Part shown: one piece after another, positions 13,118 through 26,302 of the stretch
Layout: every line of letters begins with the position of its first letter
Numbering within the stretch: the first letter of the stretch is position 1
Translations under genes and position numbers: made by a program
The notes under the pieces: model-generated
The model's input: the letters and a program-made list of their open reading frames with translations, nothing else
Databases searched by the model: none
Told to the model about the DNA's origin: nothing
NCBI GenBank assembly: GCA_933228675.1
Contig: OW121742.1
Span: forward strand, 33,572,534 to 33,636,533
Direction of reading: 5' to 3'
Source of the DNA: Stomorhina lunata
Lineage: Eukaryota > Arthropoda > Insecta > Diptera > Rhiniidae
Length of the DNA stretch: 64,000 bases

Positions 13118-15365
13118 TATGAAATTTTTTATGAAAATAAATTTTTTATGAAAATAAGAACATTTTGAATATTTAGAATTTTTTTTTCAATTTTCCTATA
13201 AAAATAAGAACCTTTTTAAAAATTTCAAAAAAAAAAATTAATTTCCTATAAAAAATAAAAAACTTTTTGATAATTTAAAACACAACTCAAACGTTTTTCG
13301 AAATTTTCTATAAAAATAAGAAAAATTAACAACTTTCTATATAAATAAGAAATTTTTAAAAAACTTTCGATAAAAAAATTTTCTATAAAAATAAGAAAAA
13401 TTAACAACTTTCTATATAAATAAGAAATTTTTAAAAAACTTTCGATAAAAAAAGGAAATTAAAAAAAAATCTTGTAAAAATTTGGAAAATTTTGAAAAAT
13501 TTGCTACAAAAGTAGGAAATTTTTGAAAACTTTATAATCAAAAAGGAAATGTTTAAAAAATTCCTATAAATTTTGAAAAAAATTTCTATGAAAATTCTAA
13601 ATTTTTAAAAAATTTCCTACAAAAATAGAGAATTTTTAAAAATGTTCCTAAAAAAATAACAAATAAAAAAAATCATTTAAAATCAGAAATTTTTGAAAAA
13701 GTTCCTATAAGTTTTTGAAAAAGTTCCTATAAAAAAATAATTTCTAAAAATTCCCTTAAAATATAAAATGTTTGTACATTTTTTTTTTATAAAATTAAGA
13801 AATTTTTGAAAATTTTTATATAAAAATTAGAATTTTTCAAAAAAATTACTATAAAAATAAGACATTTTTGAAAAATTTTCTATAGAAATAAAAAAACATT
13901 TGAAAAACTTCTTATAAAAAAGGAAATTTTCGAAAAATTTTCAAGAATTTTTTTTAAAAATTCCTTTAGAAAAAGAAAAATGTTGAAAAATCTTAAAAAA
14001 ATAAGATATTTTTTAAAAATATCCTATAAAAAAAATAAATTTTTCAAAAGTTTCTTGTAAAAACAAGAAATTTTTGAAAAATTTCCTACAAAGTTAAAAA
14101 ACTTTAGAAAATTTTTTATTAAAGTAAGAAATTTTTAAAAATGTTCTATAATAAAATTAAATTTTTTAAAATTTACTTTAACATATAAAACTTTTAAAAA
14201 ATTTTCTTTAAAATTAAGAAATTTTTAAAAAATTAAAAAAAGGAAATTTTTGAAAAATTTCCTTTCAAAATAGAAAATTTTTGAAAATTTTGCTATAAAA
14301 ACAGGAAATTTTTGAAAAGTTTTCTATAAAAATAGGAAATTTTTGAAAACTTTCCTATAAAAATAGGAAATTTTTGAAAATTTTCCTATAAAAATAAATT
14401 TTATTTTTTAAATTTCCTATAAAACTAAGTAATTTTTGAAAAACTTCCGATAAAATAAAAATAGGAAATTTTTTAAAAATTTTGTATCAAAATAGGAAAT
14501 ATTTGAAAAATTTTCTATAAAAATAGGAAATATTTAAAAATTTTCCTTTAACAATAAAAAGTTTTTAAAAAATTTCCTAAAAAAAGAAATTTTAAAACTT
14601 TACTTTAAAATATGAAATTTTTGAAAAGTTTTCTATAAATTTAGGAATTTTTTGAAAAGTTTCCTATTAAACTAAAAAATTTCCTATAAAAATAAGAAAT
14701 ATTTGAAAAACTTGCCATAAAAAAAAGAAATTTTTAAAAAATTTTCTATACAAAATTTTTGAAAAATTCCTTTAGAAACAACAAAAATTTTAAAATTCCT
14801 CAGAACTTGCTACAAAAATAAGAAATTTTTTAAAGTTTCTTATAAAAACAAGAAATTTTGGAAAAAATTCCTGTTAAATCAAGAAATTTCCTATTACATT
14901 AAAAAATTTTAAATAAATTTCGTATAGAAATAAGAAAATTTTTTAAATTTCCTCTAAAATAAGCAGATGTTCCGAAAATTCCTATAATATAATAAATTTT
15001 GAAATAATAAAAATAAGAAATTTTGAAATAATAAAAATAAGAATTTCTTGAAAAAATTTCTTACAAAAACCAGAAATTTTTTAAAAATTTCCTATCAAAA
15101 TACGAAATTTTTGAATATTTTCTACAAAAAAGAAAATTTTTGTAAAATTTTCTATAATAATAAGATTTTTTTTTAAATTCCTTTAAAAACAGAAAAATCC
15201 TAAAAAATAGGATATTTTTGAAAATTTTCTTATAAAAACAAGAATTTTTTTAAACATTTTCTATAAAAATAAAAAATTTTGAAAAATATCTATAAAATTA
15301 AATTCTTATAAAAATAAGAAATTCTTGTAAAATTTTTGATTAAAAAAAAAACATTTTTGAATAGA
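13118..15365 (-). repeat. Satellite family A, block 6 (most diverged)
   Basis: Family A in minus orientation, strongly diverged, with frequent indels. A small exact duplication is seen near 13305-13445: the stretch with AGAAAAATTAACAACTTTC occurs at about 13318 and again at about 13393. The high divergence suggests this block is old or escapes homogenisation. Confidence 0.9.
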
Positions 15366-16735
15366 AAAATGTAATAGATTTTTTAAAATTTCCTCCAGAT
15401 ATTTTTAAAATAATAGATTAAAGATATTTGAATATAGTTATCTAGTGATATACATATTAGGTTTGTGTCTGAACTAATATTTCCTTCGTGATGGACATAA
15501 GATGGCGATGCTTAGGATGCCTTTCTTATATTAGTTATAAAGTTTCGCCTGTAGATGTCGGGTTTTCTCTTTCTGATTTGCATAGCAAATAAATTTTCTA
15601 ATATATTTCTATCGTCACAGAATTTGAGGCTAATGACTTATTCGACTCATTAACCTCTCTACATTGTTAAATATTAGTTTCTCTAATAAACTATGAACAA
15701 AATATTGAAAATTTGTTTTCAATTGTCAAATCAAGATAAACATTTTGACTTGCAACAAGTTTTCATTTTAATATAAAAAGACGGTATCTAATCAAATGGA
15801 GGGTGTCTGGCCAAAAGATTGGAGGAAAAAAAGCGAACAAATACATTTCTCTTGTACATATTTGTCATAAATTAAAATGGTAAATGTCATATTTCCATTA
15901 AAATGGCAATAAATAAATCTAGCATTTCATTGTCGCTTTAAGTCCAAACGATAGCTGATGACAAAAAAAAAATAGGAAAAAAATAACATTTGTTTCACTT
16001 AAGACAAAAGTCGCTAAAAAAAACCAAAGAAAATCCAAAAACTTTCATCCGCATTTTTCATAAAATTCTTCAGAGCAAACAACTCATCAAGTCAAAGAAA
16101 AAAACTTTTTCTTTTCTTTAAAAGCAAAAGAAAAATATTCTACTTTTACATGAACATAAAGCCAGAGTCTGCGGAAAGTAAAGAAAGAAGGAAAACAAAT
16201 CTTATCTTAAGAATAAGTTTGAGATGCATTTCATGCACGCCTGCGTTTAAAAGACATTTAACAGTAAAAGAACTGACTGACTTGTATGAATGACTTGTCT
16301 GATGCTGCATGTTTGCCTTTATTCATAGCAAAAATCAGAAAAAATTCTTTTCGAATATTCAGTCGTCTCTTAAAACTTGTACAAGAGTAAATTTTTTAAT
16401 TTTTACACATGATTTGTTGCAAGAGGCAAACGACTTGGGTACGCGATTGATTCTTTCATTGAATGCCTAATAGATATTATGTGAATATGCCGATAGTTTT
16501 TCCTCAACCGGCAATTCATGGAGACATGACTAAAATGTCAAGTTTTTTTGCTTAAGGATGTAATGTTTGCATTTCATCCGAAGATACAAACAATTCGCTC
16601 TAATTCGGATATTCTTCCTCTAGTTTAATATTTATACAAATACTTACGAAAGAGCAACGATTTACCTGAAAAGAAAAAAAGGAAAATTAGAATAAGTTAG
16701 AGATTAGCTATAAAATGTAAAATAAAAAAAACTTT
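15366..16735. other. Single-copy spacer between satellite blocks 6 and 7
   Basis: Non-repeat sequence, A-rich in 15960-16190. It contains AAGATGGCGATG near 15501. No convincing open frame. The composition is compatible with intronic or intergenic DNA of a fly genome. Confidence 0.5.
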
Positions 16736-19612
16736 TCAAAATTTATTTTATAACAATAAGAAATTTTTGAAAAACTTACTATAAAAATAATCAATTTTGG
16801 AAAAATTTAATATAAAACTTAAAAAATTTTTGAAAAAATTCCTACAAAAATTTATTTTTTTTTCATTTTATTAAAAAAAAAAATTTGCAAAATTTCCTTA
16901 AAAAATTAAAATTTAAAAAAAATAAGAAATCTTTGAAAAAATTCCTATAAAAAAAAGACATTTTTGGAAATATTTCTATAAACATAAGAAATTTTTAAAA
17001 AAATATCCTTTAAAAATAAGAAATTTTTGAAAAGTTTCCTATAAAAATATGAAATTTTTGAAAAATTTCCAATTAATGTAAGAAATTTTTGAAAAATTTC
17101 CTATAAAAATAAAAAATTTTCGAAAAATTTCCTATAAAAATAAGAAATTTTTGAAAAATTTCCTATAAAAATGAGAAATTTTTGAAAAAATTTTTTATAA
17201 CAATATGAAATTTTTGAAAAATTTCCAATAAAAGTAAGAAACTTTTGAAAATGTTCCATAAAAATAAGACATTTTTGAAAAATTTTCTATAAAAATAAAA
17301 AATTTTCAAAAAAAAATTCATACATATATAAAAAACTTTGGAAAATTTCCTATAAAAATTAGAAATTTTTGAATAATTTCCTATAAAAATAAGTAAATTT
17401 TCAAAAATTTCCTATAAAAATAAGAAATTTTTGAAAAAATTTTGATAAAATAAGAAATTTTTTAAAAATTTCCTATAAAAATAAGAAACGTTTGAAAAAT
17501 TTCATATACAAATAAAACATTTTTGAAAAATTTATATAAAAATGCGAAATTTTTTAAGATTTCCTTTAAAAATAAGAAATTTTTGGAAAATTTCTTATGA
17601 AAATAAGAATTTATTAAAAAAATTCCTATAAAAATGAGAAATTTTTGAAAAGTTTCCTATGAAAATATGAAATTTTTGAAAAATTTCCTATAAAAATAAG
17701 AAGTTTTAAAAAAATTTTCCATAAAATAAGAAATTTTTCAAAATTTCCTATTAAAATAATAAGAAATGTTTGTAAAATTTCCTATAGAAATAAGAACTTT
17801 TCGAAAAATTTTCTATAAAAATAAGAAACTTTTGGAAAATTTCCTATAAAAATAAAAAATTTTTGAATAACTTCCTATAAAAAAAAATATTTTTTGAAAA
17901 ATATCTTATAAAAATAAGAAATTTTTGAAAAATTTCTTATAAAAATAAGAAATCTTTTTAAAAAATTTCTTATTTTTATAAGAAATTTTTCAAAAATTTC
18001 TTATTTTTATAAGATATTTTTCAAAAAATAATTTTTTTTATAGGAAGTTATTCAAAATTTTTTTTTTTATGGGAAATTTTCCAAACTATGAAAATTTTGA
18101 AAAATTTCTTAGAAAACTGTGAAATTTTTGAAATATTTCTTATAAAAATAATAAATTTTTGAAAAATTTCTTATAAAAATAAGAAGTTTTTGAAAAATAT
18201 CTTATAAAAATATAAAATTTTTGAAAAAATTTCCTATAAACATAAGAAATTTTTAAAAAATTTCCTGTAAACATAAGAAATTTTTGAAAAGTTTCTTATA
18301 AACATAAGAAATTTTTGAAAAATTTCCTATAAAAATAAGAAATTTTTAAAAATTTTCTTATTAAACTAAGAAATTTTTTAAAAATTTTTTATAAAGCTAA
18401 GAAAATTTTTAAACTAAGAAATTTTTTAAAAATTTCTTATAAAGCTAAGAAAATTTTCTTATAAAAATAAGAAATTTTTTAAAAATTTCTTATAAAAATA
18501 AGAAATTTTTTAAAAATTTCTTATAAAAATAAGAAATTTTTTAAAAATTTCTTATAAAAATAAGAATTTTTTTAAAAATTTCTTATAAACATAAGAAATT
18601 TTTGAAAAATTTCTTATAAAAATAAGAAATTTTTGAAAATTTTCTTATAAAAATAAGAAATTTTTGAAAAATTTCTTATAAAAATAAGAAAATTTTGAAA
18701 AATTTCTTATAAAAATAAGAAATTTTTGAAAAATTTCTTATAAAAATAAGAAATTTTTGAAAAATTTCTTATAAAATTAAGAAATTTTTGAAAAATTTCT
18801 TATAAAAATATGAAATTTTTGAAAAATTTCTTATAAAAATAAGAAAATTATGAGAAATTTCTTATAAAAATAAGAAATTTTTGAAAAATCTCTTATAAAA
18901 ATAAGAAATTTTTGAAAAATTTTTTATAAAAATAAGAAATTTTTGAAAAATTTCTTTTAAAAATAAGAAATTTTTGAAAAATTTCTTATAAAAATAAGAA
19001 ATTTTTAAAAATTTCTTATAAAAATAAGAAATTTTTGAAAAATTTCTTATAAAAATAAAAAATTTCTTTGAAAATTTTCTTATCAAAATAAGAAATTTTT
19101 GAAAAATTTCTTATAAACATAAGAAATTTTTGAAAAATTTCTTATAAACATAAGAAATTTTTGAAAAATTTCTTATAAACATAAGAAATTTTTGAAAAAT
19201 TTCTTATAAAAATAAGAATTTTTTTTTAAAATTTCTTATAAAAATAAGAAATTTTTGAAAAATTTCTTATAAAAATAAGAAATTTTTGAAAAATTTCTTA
19301 TAAAAATAAGAAATTTTTCGAAAATTTCTTATTTTTATAGGAAGTTTTCAAAAATTTCTAATTCTTATAAGAAATTTTTCGAAAACTTCTAATTTTTATG
19401 AAAATAAAGAAATAAGAAATTTTTGAAAAAATTCTTATAAAAATAAGAAAGTTTTGAAAAATTTCTTATAAAAATTAAAAGTTTTGAAAATTTTCTTAGG
19501 AAAATAATAGCTTTTTAAAAAATTCCAAAAAAGATGGAAAATTTTAGAAAATTTTCTGTAAAAATAAGAAATTTTAGAAAAAATTTCATAGAAGTAAGAA
19601 ATTTTTAAATTT
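16736..19612 (-). repeat. Satellite family A, block 7, dyad-rich and with internal inversions
   Basis: 31-bp satellite mostly in minus orientation. Short stretches at about 17955-18075 and 19318-19400 read in the forward orientation, so the array contains inversions. Between about 18280 and 19310 the common unit carries TTTCTTATAAAAATAAGAAA, a perfect dyad (TTTCTTAT/ATAAGAAA), followed by AAATTTTTGAAAAATTT, a second dyad around a central G. The open frames at 18862-19086 and 19435-19809 (minus) are translations of the repeat. Confidence 0.95.
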
Positions 19613-20905
19613 GGAATACAAATTAGACTTTTAATATAGCATCCACCAGATAGAAAATAACTAACAATATATAAATATTTATTGTTGTAACGATTTTGTA
19701 GAACAAAAGGTTTCCACATGTCCGCTTTTGGTGCTCCTAGCTTTAAGTATAACAAATCGTGGGTGTGGGGTAAAAAGCTAAAATAAAAATCCGCTTTATC
19801 TCGGAACAAATTTTGTAAAAACCAAAATGTACAAATATCGTTATAAATGTACGTATATTATAGCATTTGATTGCAATTCTGTTTTGTGTGCGAGATAAAA
19901 CGTCAACAACATTTGCAATTGCTATAAATACAGCAACAACGAATAGAGCAACTTGTAGGTGAAATTGAGGTTAATCTGCAAAATTCTGATTGGCAGCAAT
20001 TGTGCATTAATTATGGCATTAGACCAAAACAATCATTTACTCATTCACCATTTTCAGGCAATCGTTTCTATTTGGGGTCTCGTCTGACCATTTGTCATAA
20101 CTGAATGCATCTGGCGATCATTTGTGTGCATTTTTTTTTACAAATGGTTAAAAATACATAAAATATAAATATTATGTATTTAATTTGCTTGTTAATATTT
20201 GATGTTAAATGACTAATAATAAATATGGAAATTTATAGAAATATTAAAGCTTTGATGACTTTAATGGGAATATTTGTATTAAATGAAATATTTTAGAGAG
20301 AAATTAATAAAATATGCAAATATTGTCTTTTAAAATATTCGATATAGATAGATATTTATCAAAATATAAATTTCTTTAAATTATTCCAAAACTTTGTAAA
20401 CAAAGGTAGCGATTAATAAATGACTGGATGTTTTCTGTCTATCTAAGATCACATTGATCAGTCGATCTTCATATGATCTTGTTATTCCTATACTAAGCTA
20501 TGAAATAAACTTAATAGTGTGGTCTTTAAACAGTGTTTGAGAGTAAAATATGATGAGGGCCCGCGGGTGGTGTTTTGCTGATGACTACTTTAAAATATTT
20601 GTCTTTGTGATTATAAAAAGTGTTTTGTTTTCTCTGTCTTATTTGTCATTTAAACATTTTCACAGTTCATTCAAATAAAACTAAGCAAATAAATGTCGGA
20701 AAAATGTTTAACTTTGGAAAATGGAGAAGAAAACAGAAAACTTGAATTTTGCTGATCATATAGTATTAGCCAAGTTCAGCACAAAAAAAGCTTAATAGTA
20801 AATGTTTATCTCGGAAAAAGTACCATGACAATGAAATATAGCAAAAAAAAAAAACGAATAACACACATGCCCAAAGAAATTTTCTTATTACAACAACAAG
20901 AAGTC
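19613..20905. other. Single-copy DNA right of the satellite field
   Basis: Composition becomes more balanced and family A stops. No open frame with gene-like features and no RNA gene were recognised. Confidence 0.5.
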
Positions 20906-20957
20906 TAAAAGGTCGGTCAAGCCGGTTGTTTGATACCCTTTTCTACTTATACATAAC
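20906..20957 (+). mobile_element. Truncated 5' end of a Helitron-like element
   Basis: The stretch has GGTCGGTCAAGCCGGTT, then GATACCCTTTTCTAC. This matches the 5' end of the complete copies at 34951 and 38048, which read AGTCGGTCAAGCCGACC then GATACCCTTCACCAC. The 12-bp satellite starts immediately afterwards, so the satellite may have arisen as the internal tandem repeat of such an element. The matching 3' hairpin was not found next to it. Confidence 0.55.
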
Positions 20958-21200
20958 ACTAGACATAGACTAAGACATAGACATAGAATAAGACATAGAC
21001 TAAGACATAGACATAGACTAAGACATAGACTAAGACATAGACTAAGACATAGACATAGACTAAGACATAGACTAAGACATAGACTAAGACATAGACTAAG
21101 ACATAGACTAAGACATAGACTAAGACATAGACTAAGACATAGACTAAGACATAGACTAAGACATAGACTAAGACATAGACTAAGACTAAAACATATACTA
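20958..21200 (+). repeat. 12-bp satellite, array 1
   Basis: Tandem GACATAGACTAA units, about 20 copies. The left half is mixed with 18-bp variants in which GACATA is doubled. The unit itself looks like a dimer of a 6-bp ancestor (GACATA + GACTAA). The frame on the minus strand (20959-21231, repeating Tyr-Val-Leu-Val) is only a translation of the repeat. Confidence 0.95.
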
Positions 21201-22329
21201 ATACAAAGATTTGGAATCTAATTCTTAGCACTTACGACTCATAACTATTTGAGTGCAGGTTATATATTGTAGATATAAAAAGTGCCATTTATTTTTTTTT
21301 ACAGATTTATCACAAAAGTTTTCCGAGGTGCAAATAAGCAAATAAGCACTTCAAAATGTACAAAAGTAAAAAAAAAACAAATAAAATCGAAAAACCCATA
21401 GAGGTGGCAACCGTGATGTAGATGATGACAATAATGTTGCATGATTATTGTTGACTGATGATACATTTAACAGGTACAAAACTTATTTGTTTAGCAGCAA
21501 ATAGCGAAATTGTTTTAGCGACAAGTTTAAAACTTTTAAGGTGTTGAATATTAAACCGCTAAGGAAAAACTGTAATACAACCTAAACATTTTATCACCCA
21601 GATCATAACAGTAATCATAAACATCAATTTCACATCATAATTATATTTATTTTCATTTTTTAAGATAATTAAAATTTACCTTCTTTAAGACTCTTGTCGT
21701 TGAGAAAAGAAAAGTTTTTCCTAAGAAAATGCGTTCAAACTTACTTTCGTGTCTACGAGTATAAAGATGGTTTTAATTACAATTTTCTACATTTATTGTA
21801 AAGGAAAAACGCATAAATGTTTTTATGTGACCATTATGAAAAAAAGATAAAATTTTCTTTAAGTTCCATCATCTACGCATTTGAAGACATAAATGCTTGC
21901 CTCTTTTTGTTGCAAATGTTAAAGTGTTCAACCCAAATGTTTAACAACAATAAATATTTAGCTATAATTTGTCCCAGCTATGACACCTGCAACTCAGTTG
22001 TTGTTTATCTACGAGTGGTGGCAATTACAACGGGTGTCATTACAACATTTTTCAAATTTTTCATGTTGCATGCAACAACTTTCTCAAAAAGAAAACAAGA
22101 GTTTGACATTAATATAATGCAGACAAAAAGAAATTAGTTTTGAAATTAGGGGATTTTGAGATATAATAGATTAAAGCTTTTATGAATAAGAAACATTGTT
22201 ATACTTAACAGAAGAAGCTTTTCTGCAAGATTTTTTGGAATTCCTTCTTTTCTTGAGTTTAATTTTTGAATTAAAAAAGCTTTTATTGTTATAATAAGAA
22301 GAAAGCTTTTTCCTTAGAGTATAAAAAGA
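21201..22329. other. Spacer between the two 12-bp satellite arrays
   Basis: Non-repeat DNA. The open frame at 21817-22137 has no recognisable domain, and no promoter or splice context was identified, so it is not called a gene. Confidence 0.5.
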
Positions 22330-24195
22330 CTAGACTAAAACATAGAATAAGATATAGACTAGGACATAGACTAAGACATAAACTAAAACATATATTAAGA
22401 CATAAACTAAGACATAGACTAAGACATAGACTAAGACATAAACTAAGACATAGACTAAGACATAGACTAAAATATAGACTAAGACATAGACTAAGACATA
22501 GACTAAGACATAGACTAAGACATAGACTAAGACATAGACTAAGACATAGACTAAGACATAGATTAAGACATAGACTAAGACATAGACTAAGACATAGACT
22601 AAGACATAGACTAAGACATAGACTAAGACATAGACTAAGACATAGACTAAGACATAGACTAAGACATAGACTAAGACATTGACTAAGACATAGACTAAGA
22701 CATAGACTAAGACATAGACTTAGACATAGACTAAGACATAGACTAAGACATAGACTAAGACATAGACTAAGACATAGACTAAGACATAGACTAAGACACA
22801 GACTAAGACATAGACTAAGACATAGACTAAGACATAGAATAAAACATAGACTAAGACATAGACTAAGACATAGACTAAGACATAGACTAAGACATAGACT
22901 AAGACATAGACTAAGACATAGACTAAGACATAGACTAAGACATAGACTAAGACATAGACTAAGACATAGACTAAGACATAGACTAAGACATAGACTAAGA
23001 CATAGATTGAGACATAGACTAAGACATAGACTAAGACATAGACTAAGACATAGACTAAGACATAGACTAAGACATAGACTAAGACATAGACTAAGACATA
23101 GACTAAGACATAGACTAAGACATAGACTAAGACATAGACTAAGACATAGACTAAGACATAGACTAAGACATAGACTAAGACATAGACTAAGACATAGACT
23201 AAGACATAGACTAAGACATAGACTAAGACATAGACTAAGACATAGACTAAGACATAGACTAAGACATAGACTAAGACATAGACTAAGACATAGACTAAGA
23301 CATAGACTAAGACATAGACTAAGACATAGACTAAGACATAGACTAAGACATAGACTAAGACATAGACTAAGACATAGACTAAGACATAGACTAAGACATA
23401 GACTAAGACATAGACTAAGACATAGACTAAGACATAGACTAAGACATAGACTAAGACATAGACTAAGACATAGACTAAGACATAGACTAAGACATAGACT
23501 AAGACATAGACTAAGACATAGACTAAGACATAGACTAAGACATAGACTAAGACATAGACTAAGACATAGACTAAGACATGGACTAAGACATAGACTAAGA
23601 CATAGACTAAGACATAGACTAAGACATAGACTAAGACATAGACTAAAACATAGACTAAGACATAGACTAAGACATAGACTAAGACATAGACTAAGACATA
23701 GACTAAGACATAGACTAAGACATTGACTAAGACATAGACTAAGACATAGACTCAGACATAGAATAAGACATAGACTAAGACATAGACTAAGACATAGACT
23801 AAGACATAGACTAAGACATAGACTAAGACATAGACTAAGACATAGACTAAGACATAGACTAAGACATAGACTCAGACATAGACTAAGACATAGACTAAGA
23901 CATAGACTAAGACATAGACTAAGACATAGACTAAGACATAGACTAAGACATAGACTAAGACATAGACTAAGACATAGACTAAGACATAGACTAAGACATA
24001 GACTAAGACATAGACTAAGACATAGACTAAGACAAAGACTAAGACATAGACTAAGACATAGACTAAGACATAGACTAAGACATAGACTAAGACATAGACT
24101 AAGACATAGACTAAGAAATAGACTAAGACAAAGACTATAGTATTGACTAAGACATAGACTTAGATATTGAATAAGACACTGACATAGAATAAGAC
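22330..24195 (+). repeat. 12-bp satellite, array 2 (about 155 copies)
   Basis: GACATAGACTAA repeated for about 1.85 kb. The repeat keeps the same phase from about 22333 to 24178, so there is essentially no net indel, only scattered single-base variants such as GACATTGACTAA, GACACAGACTAA and GACATGGACTAA. Both edges are more degenerate than the centre. A 239-codon open frame at 23007-23726 (Arg-His-Arg-Leu repeats) is the consequence of a 12-bp period, a multiple of three, and has no independent support as a gene. Confidence 0.97.
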
Positions 24196-26302
24196 ATAAT
24201 TGAGAAAGCTTTTACAGCTTTCGAGCTTATTACATACATATGACTTTAATGTGGCAAACGCAGAATTTTATTGCAATTTCCATTAACTTCATTTTCCGCA
24301 AAACGCCCAGAGGCACATACATAGATAAAATTTTTCAAAATATTTTGTACATATTTCTAGTGACTGAACAGACAATAAACTTTGGTTTTATTTGTTTTAT
24401 TACCAAATACCATGAACGCAAATAAAAAAAATTTTTCATAAAAAATAAACTCCACACAAATAAAAGTATTTATACTAATTTCAGCAAAAATAAAAAAAAA
24501 TGCGCCATGGAATCGCAGAATAAAAAAACGCATATCCGCTGTTTTATTTACATTTAAATAAAATAAATATAATAATCAACAGGAAAATATTACGAAATAT
24601 TTATGAGCATAATGGGGTAAAAAGGTAGAAAAAGAAGTAGAAAAAAAAACAGAAACATTTTAAAACTAAACCACATATTCACTCTGGCAGACAATGAATT
24701 CATGAACAATTGTATGAATTTATAAATAATAAATAAAAAAAAACAATTAAATTTTTGTACATACGAGTTAATAAAACCAAAACAAATAAAAAAATTGTTC
24801 ATGGAACAAATGCAAATTTTTGAACGCAATTTTAAAATTTTTTTGTTTCGTTTTTTAGCAAATAAGTTTATAGCGTCATTATGAAGTCAGTGTTTTATGG
24901 TGTTGGAAAAATAAAAGTTGCAACAATTTTCATAAATCAAAATTTTTGTAAAATTAAACAAAATTGTGGGAGATCTATTTTTGCTTATTTTTCGGTTTTT
25001 TCGTTTTTCTTTTTTGGAGTTAATTTATCGAAACCCTCTTGTGGTAAATTGATGGAAGTGATTTTTAAAGCTTTATTTTTTTAACCACCAATAATTTCCA
25101 ATTGCTTGCTCTATATTTTATAATATTTATGTATTTTTTAGGTTGGAAAGATATTAACTATTTAAATTATAATTACATGGCTAAAGGGGTGTGAGTTGAT
25201 TTATTGGGTGAAAACATGTGAAAAGAAAAGCGTTTTGGTACACTTATTGCACAGCTCAACACGAGAAATGGTGCTTTACATTTTTTAGTCAATTTGTATA
25301 TATCTTGTATAGAACTCCAATTATTTTAACTAATTTATTGGATCTGTCCTAGTTTTCGAGATAAATATAAAATTAATTTTTTTTAAATAGGATTTTGGAT
25401 AAAATAACTAAAGAACAGTTTAAGTTTCTTATTGAAAAGAAAAAATCGAAATTTAGCTACAATATTGTCTTCATGCTGCCCTAACATAATATATACTCTT
25501 TTCAGTGGTTTTAGAGATATAGCAGAATATATGACGAACAAATATATATATTTTTTGTTGTTAAAAAATGCATAAATAATAGAGATAATAACAAAAGTTT
25601 CAATATTTTTCTATAGCCATATAGACAGATATGTCTTGCATTACGTGCAATACTTCTTACTAATTTGGACGCAATAGTTTTGATTTAATTCTTAATTTTG
25701 TGGAAATACATCGTGTACAAAAACTGATCATTCATTGTAATCGAACGAAAAACACGAATTTTGAACCTCACCATCACCATGAAATTTTGTAGGTCATACA
25801 ATTACAATTTCTAATGGCGGTTCAGAGTTCACTTTTTTCAAGATTTTTTTCAAACATACCCACTTATATCTCTATAACTTTTGATACAATTAGCAAATTT
25901 TTAGAAAACTAGGCTAACATTATTTCAGAACAAATTTTTAAATTTGAATTTTTTTATAAATTCTTCAAAATTCTAAAGTAAGAAAATATAAAAAATTTCT
26001 GATAATACATGAAAAAAGTTTTCAAATTTAATAATTTGTACTAAAAAAACACGAGCTGTTTCACAAAAAGTCTATTATTTTTCGTCTTGATATCAAGACT
26101 ATAATCCATATTTGAGAGAATAATAAAGCGTTACTATAAATCACTTAACTACGTTGTTTTCTTAAAAAATCAATATCTCGAAAACTAGAGATGATAGAAA
26201 AAAAAATGCATGCATCTAGGCATTGAAGCCCAAGACTAGGTGCATACAAACTGACCAAGAAATCCAAGACTCTAAAACAAAGTTTTCATTTTGTCGGGCA
26301 GT
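24196..26302. other. Non-coding AT-rich region
   Basis: No gene recognised. The open frames at 24240-24425, 24590-24829 (minus) and 24881-25084 are low-complexity or featureless. The right part (25200-26300) has the texture of old transposon non-coding sequence, including several phrases of the type 'gagatatagcagaat' and 'cgaaaactagagat'. No element ends could be paired there. Confidence 0.5.

Noticed and set aside
185..19612. CRISPR-like interpretation of regularly spaced repeats
   Set aside because: The units are contiguous tandem satellites without unique spacers, in an evidently eukaryotic setting.
21817..22137. 106-codon frame as a gene
   Set aside because: No recognisable domain or repeat-free homologous feature, no TATA or initiator identified, and AT-biased codon use like random spacer sequence.
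23007..23726. 239-codon frame of Arg-His-Arg-Leu repeats
   Set aside because: It is a direct translation of the 12-bp satellite. The frame stays open because the unit is a multiple of three without stops, and nothing supports expression.
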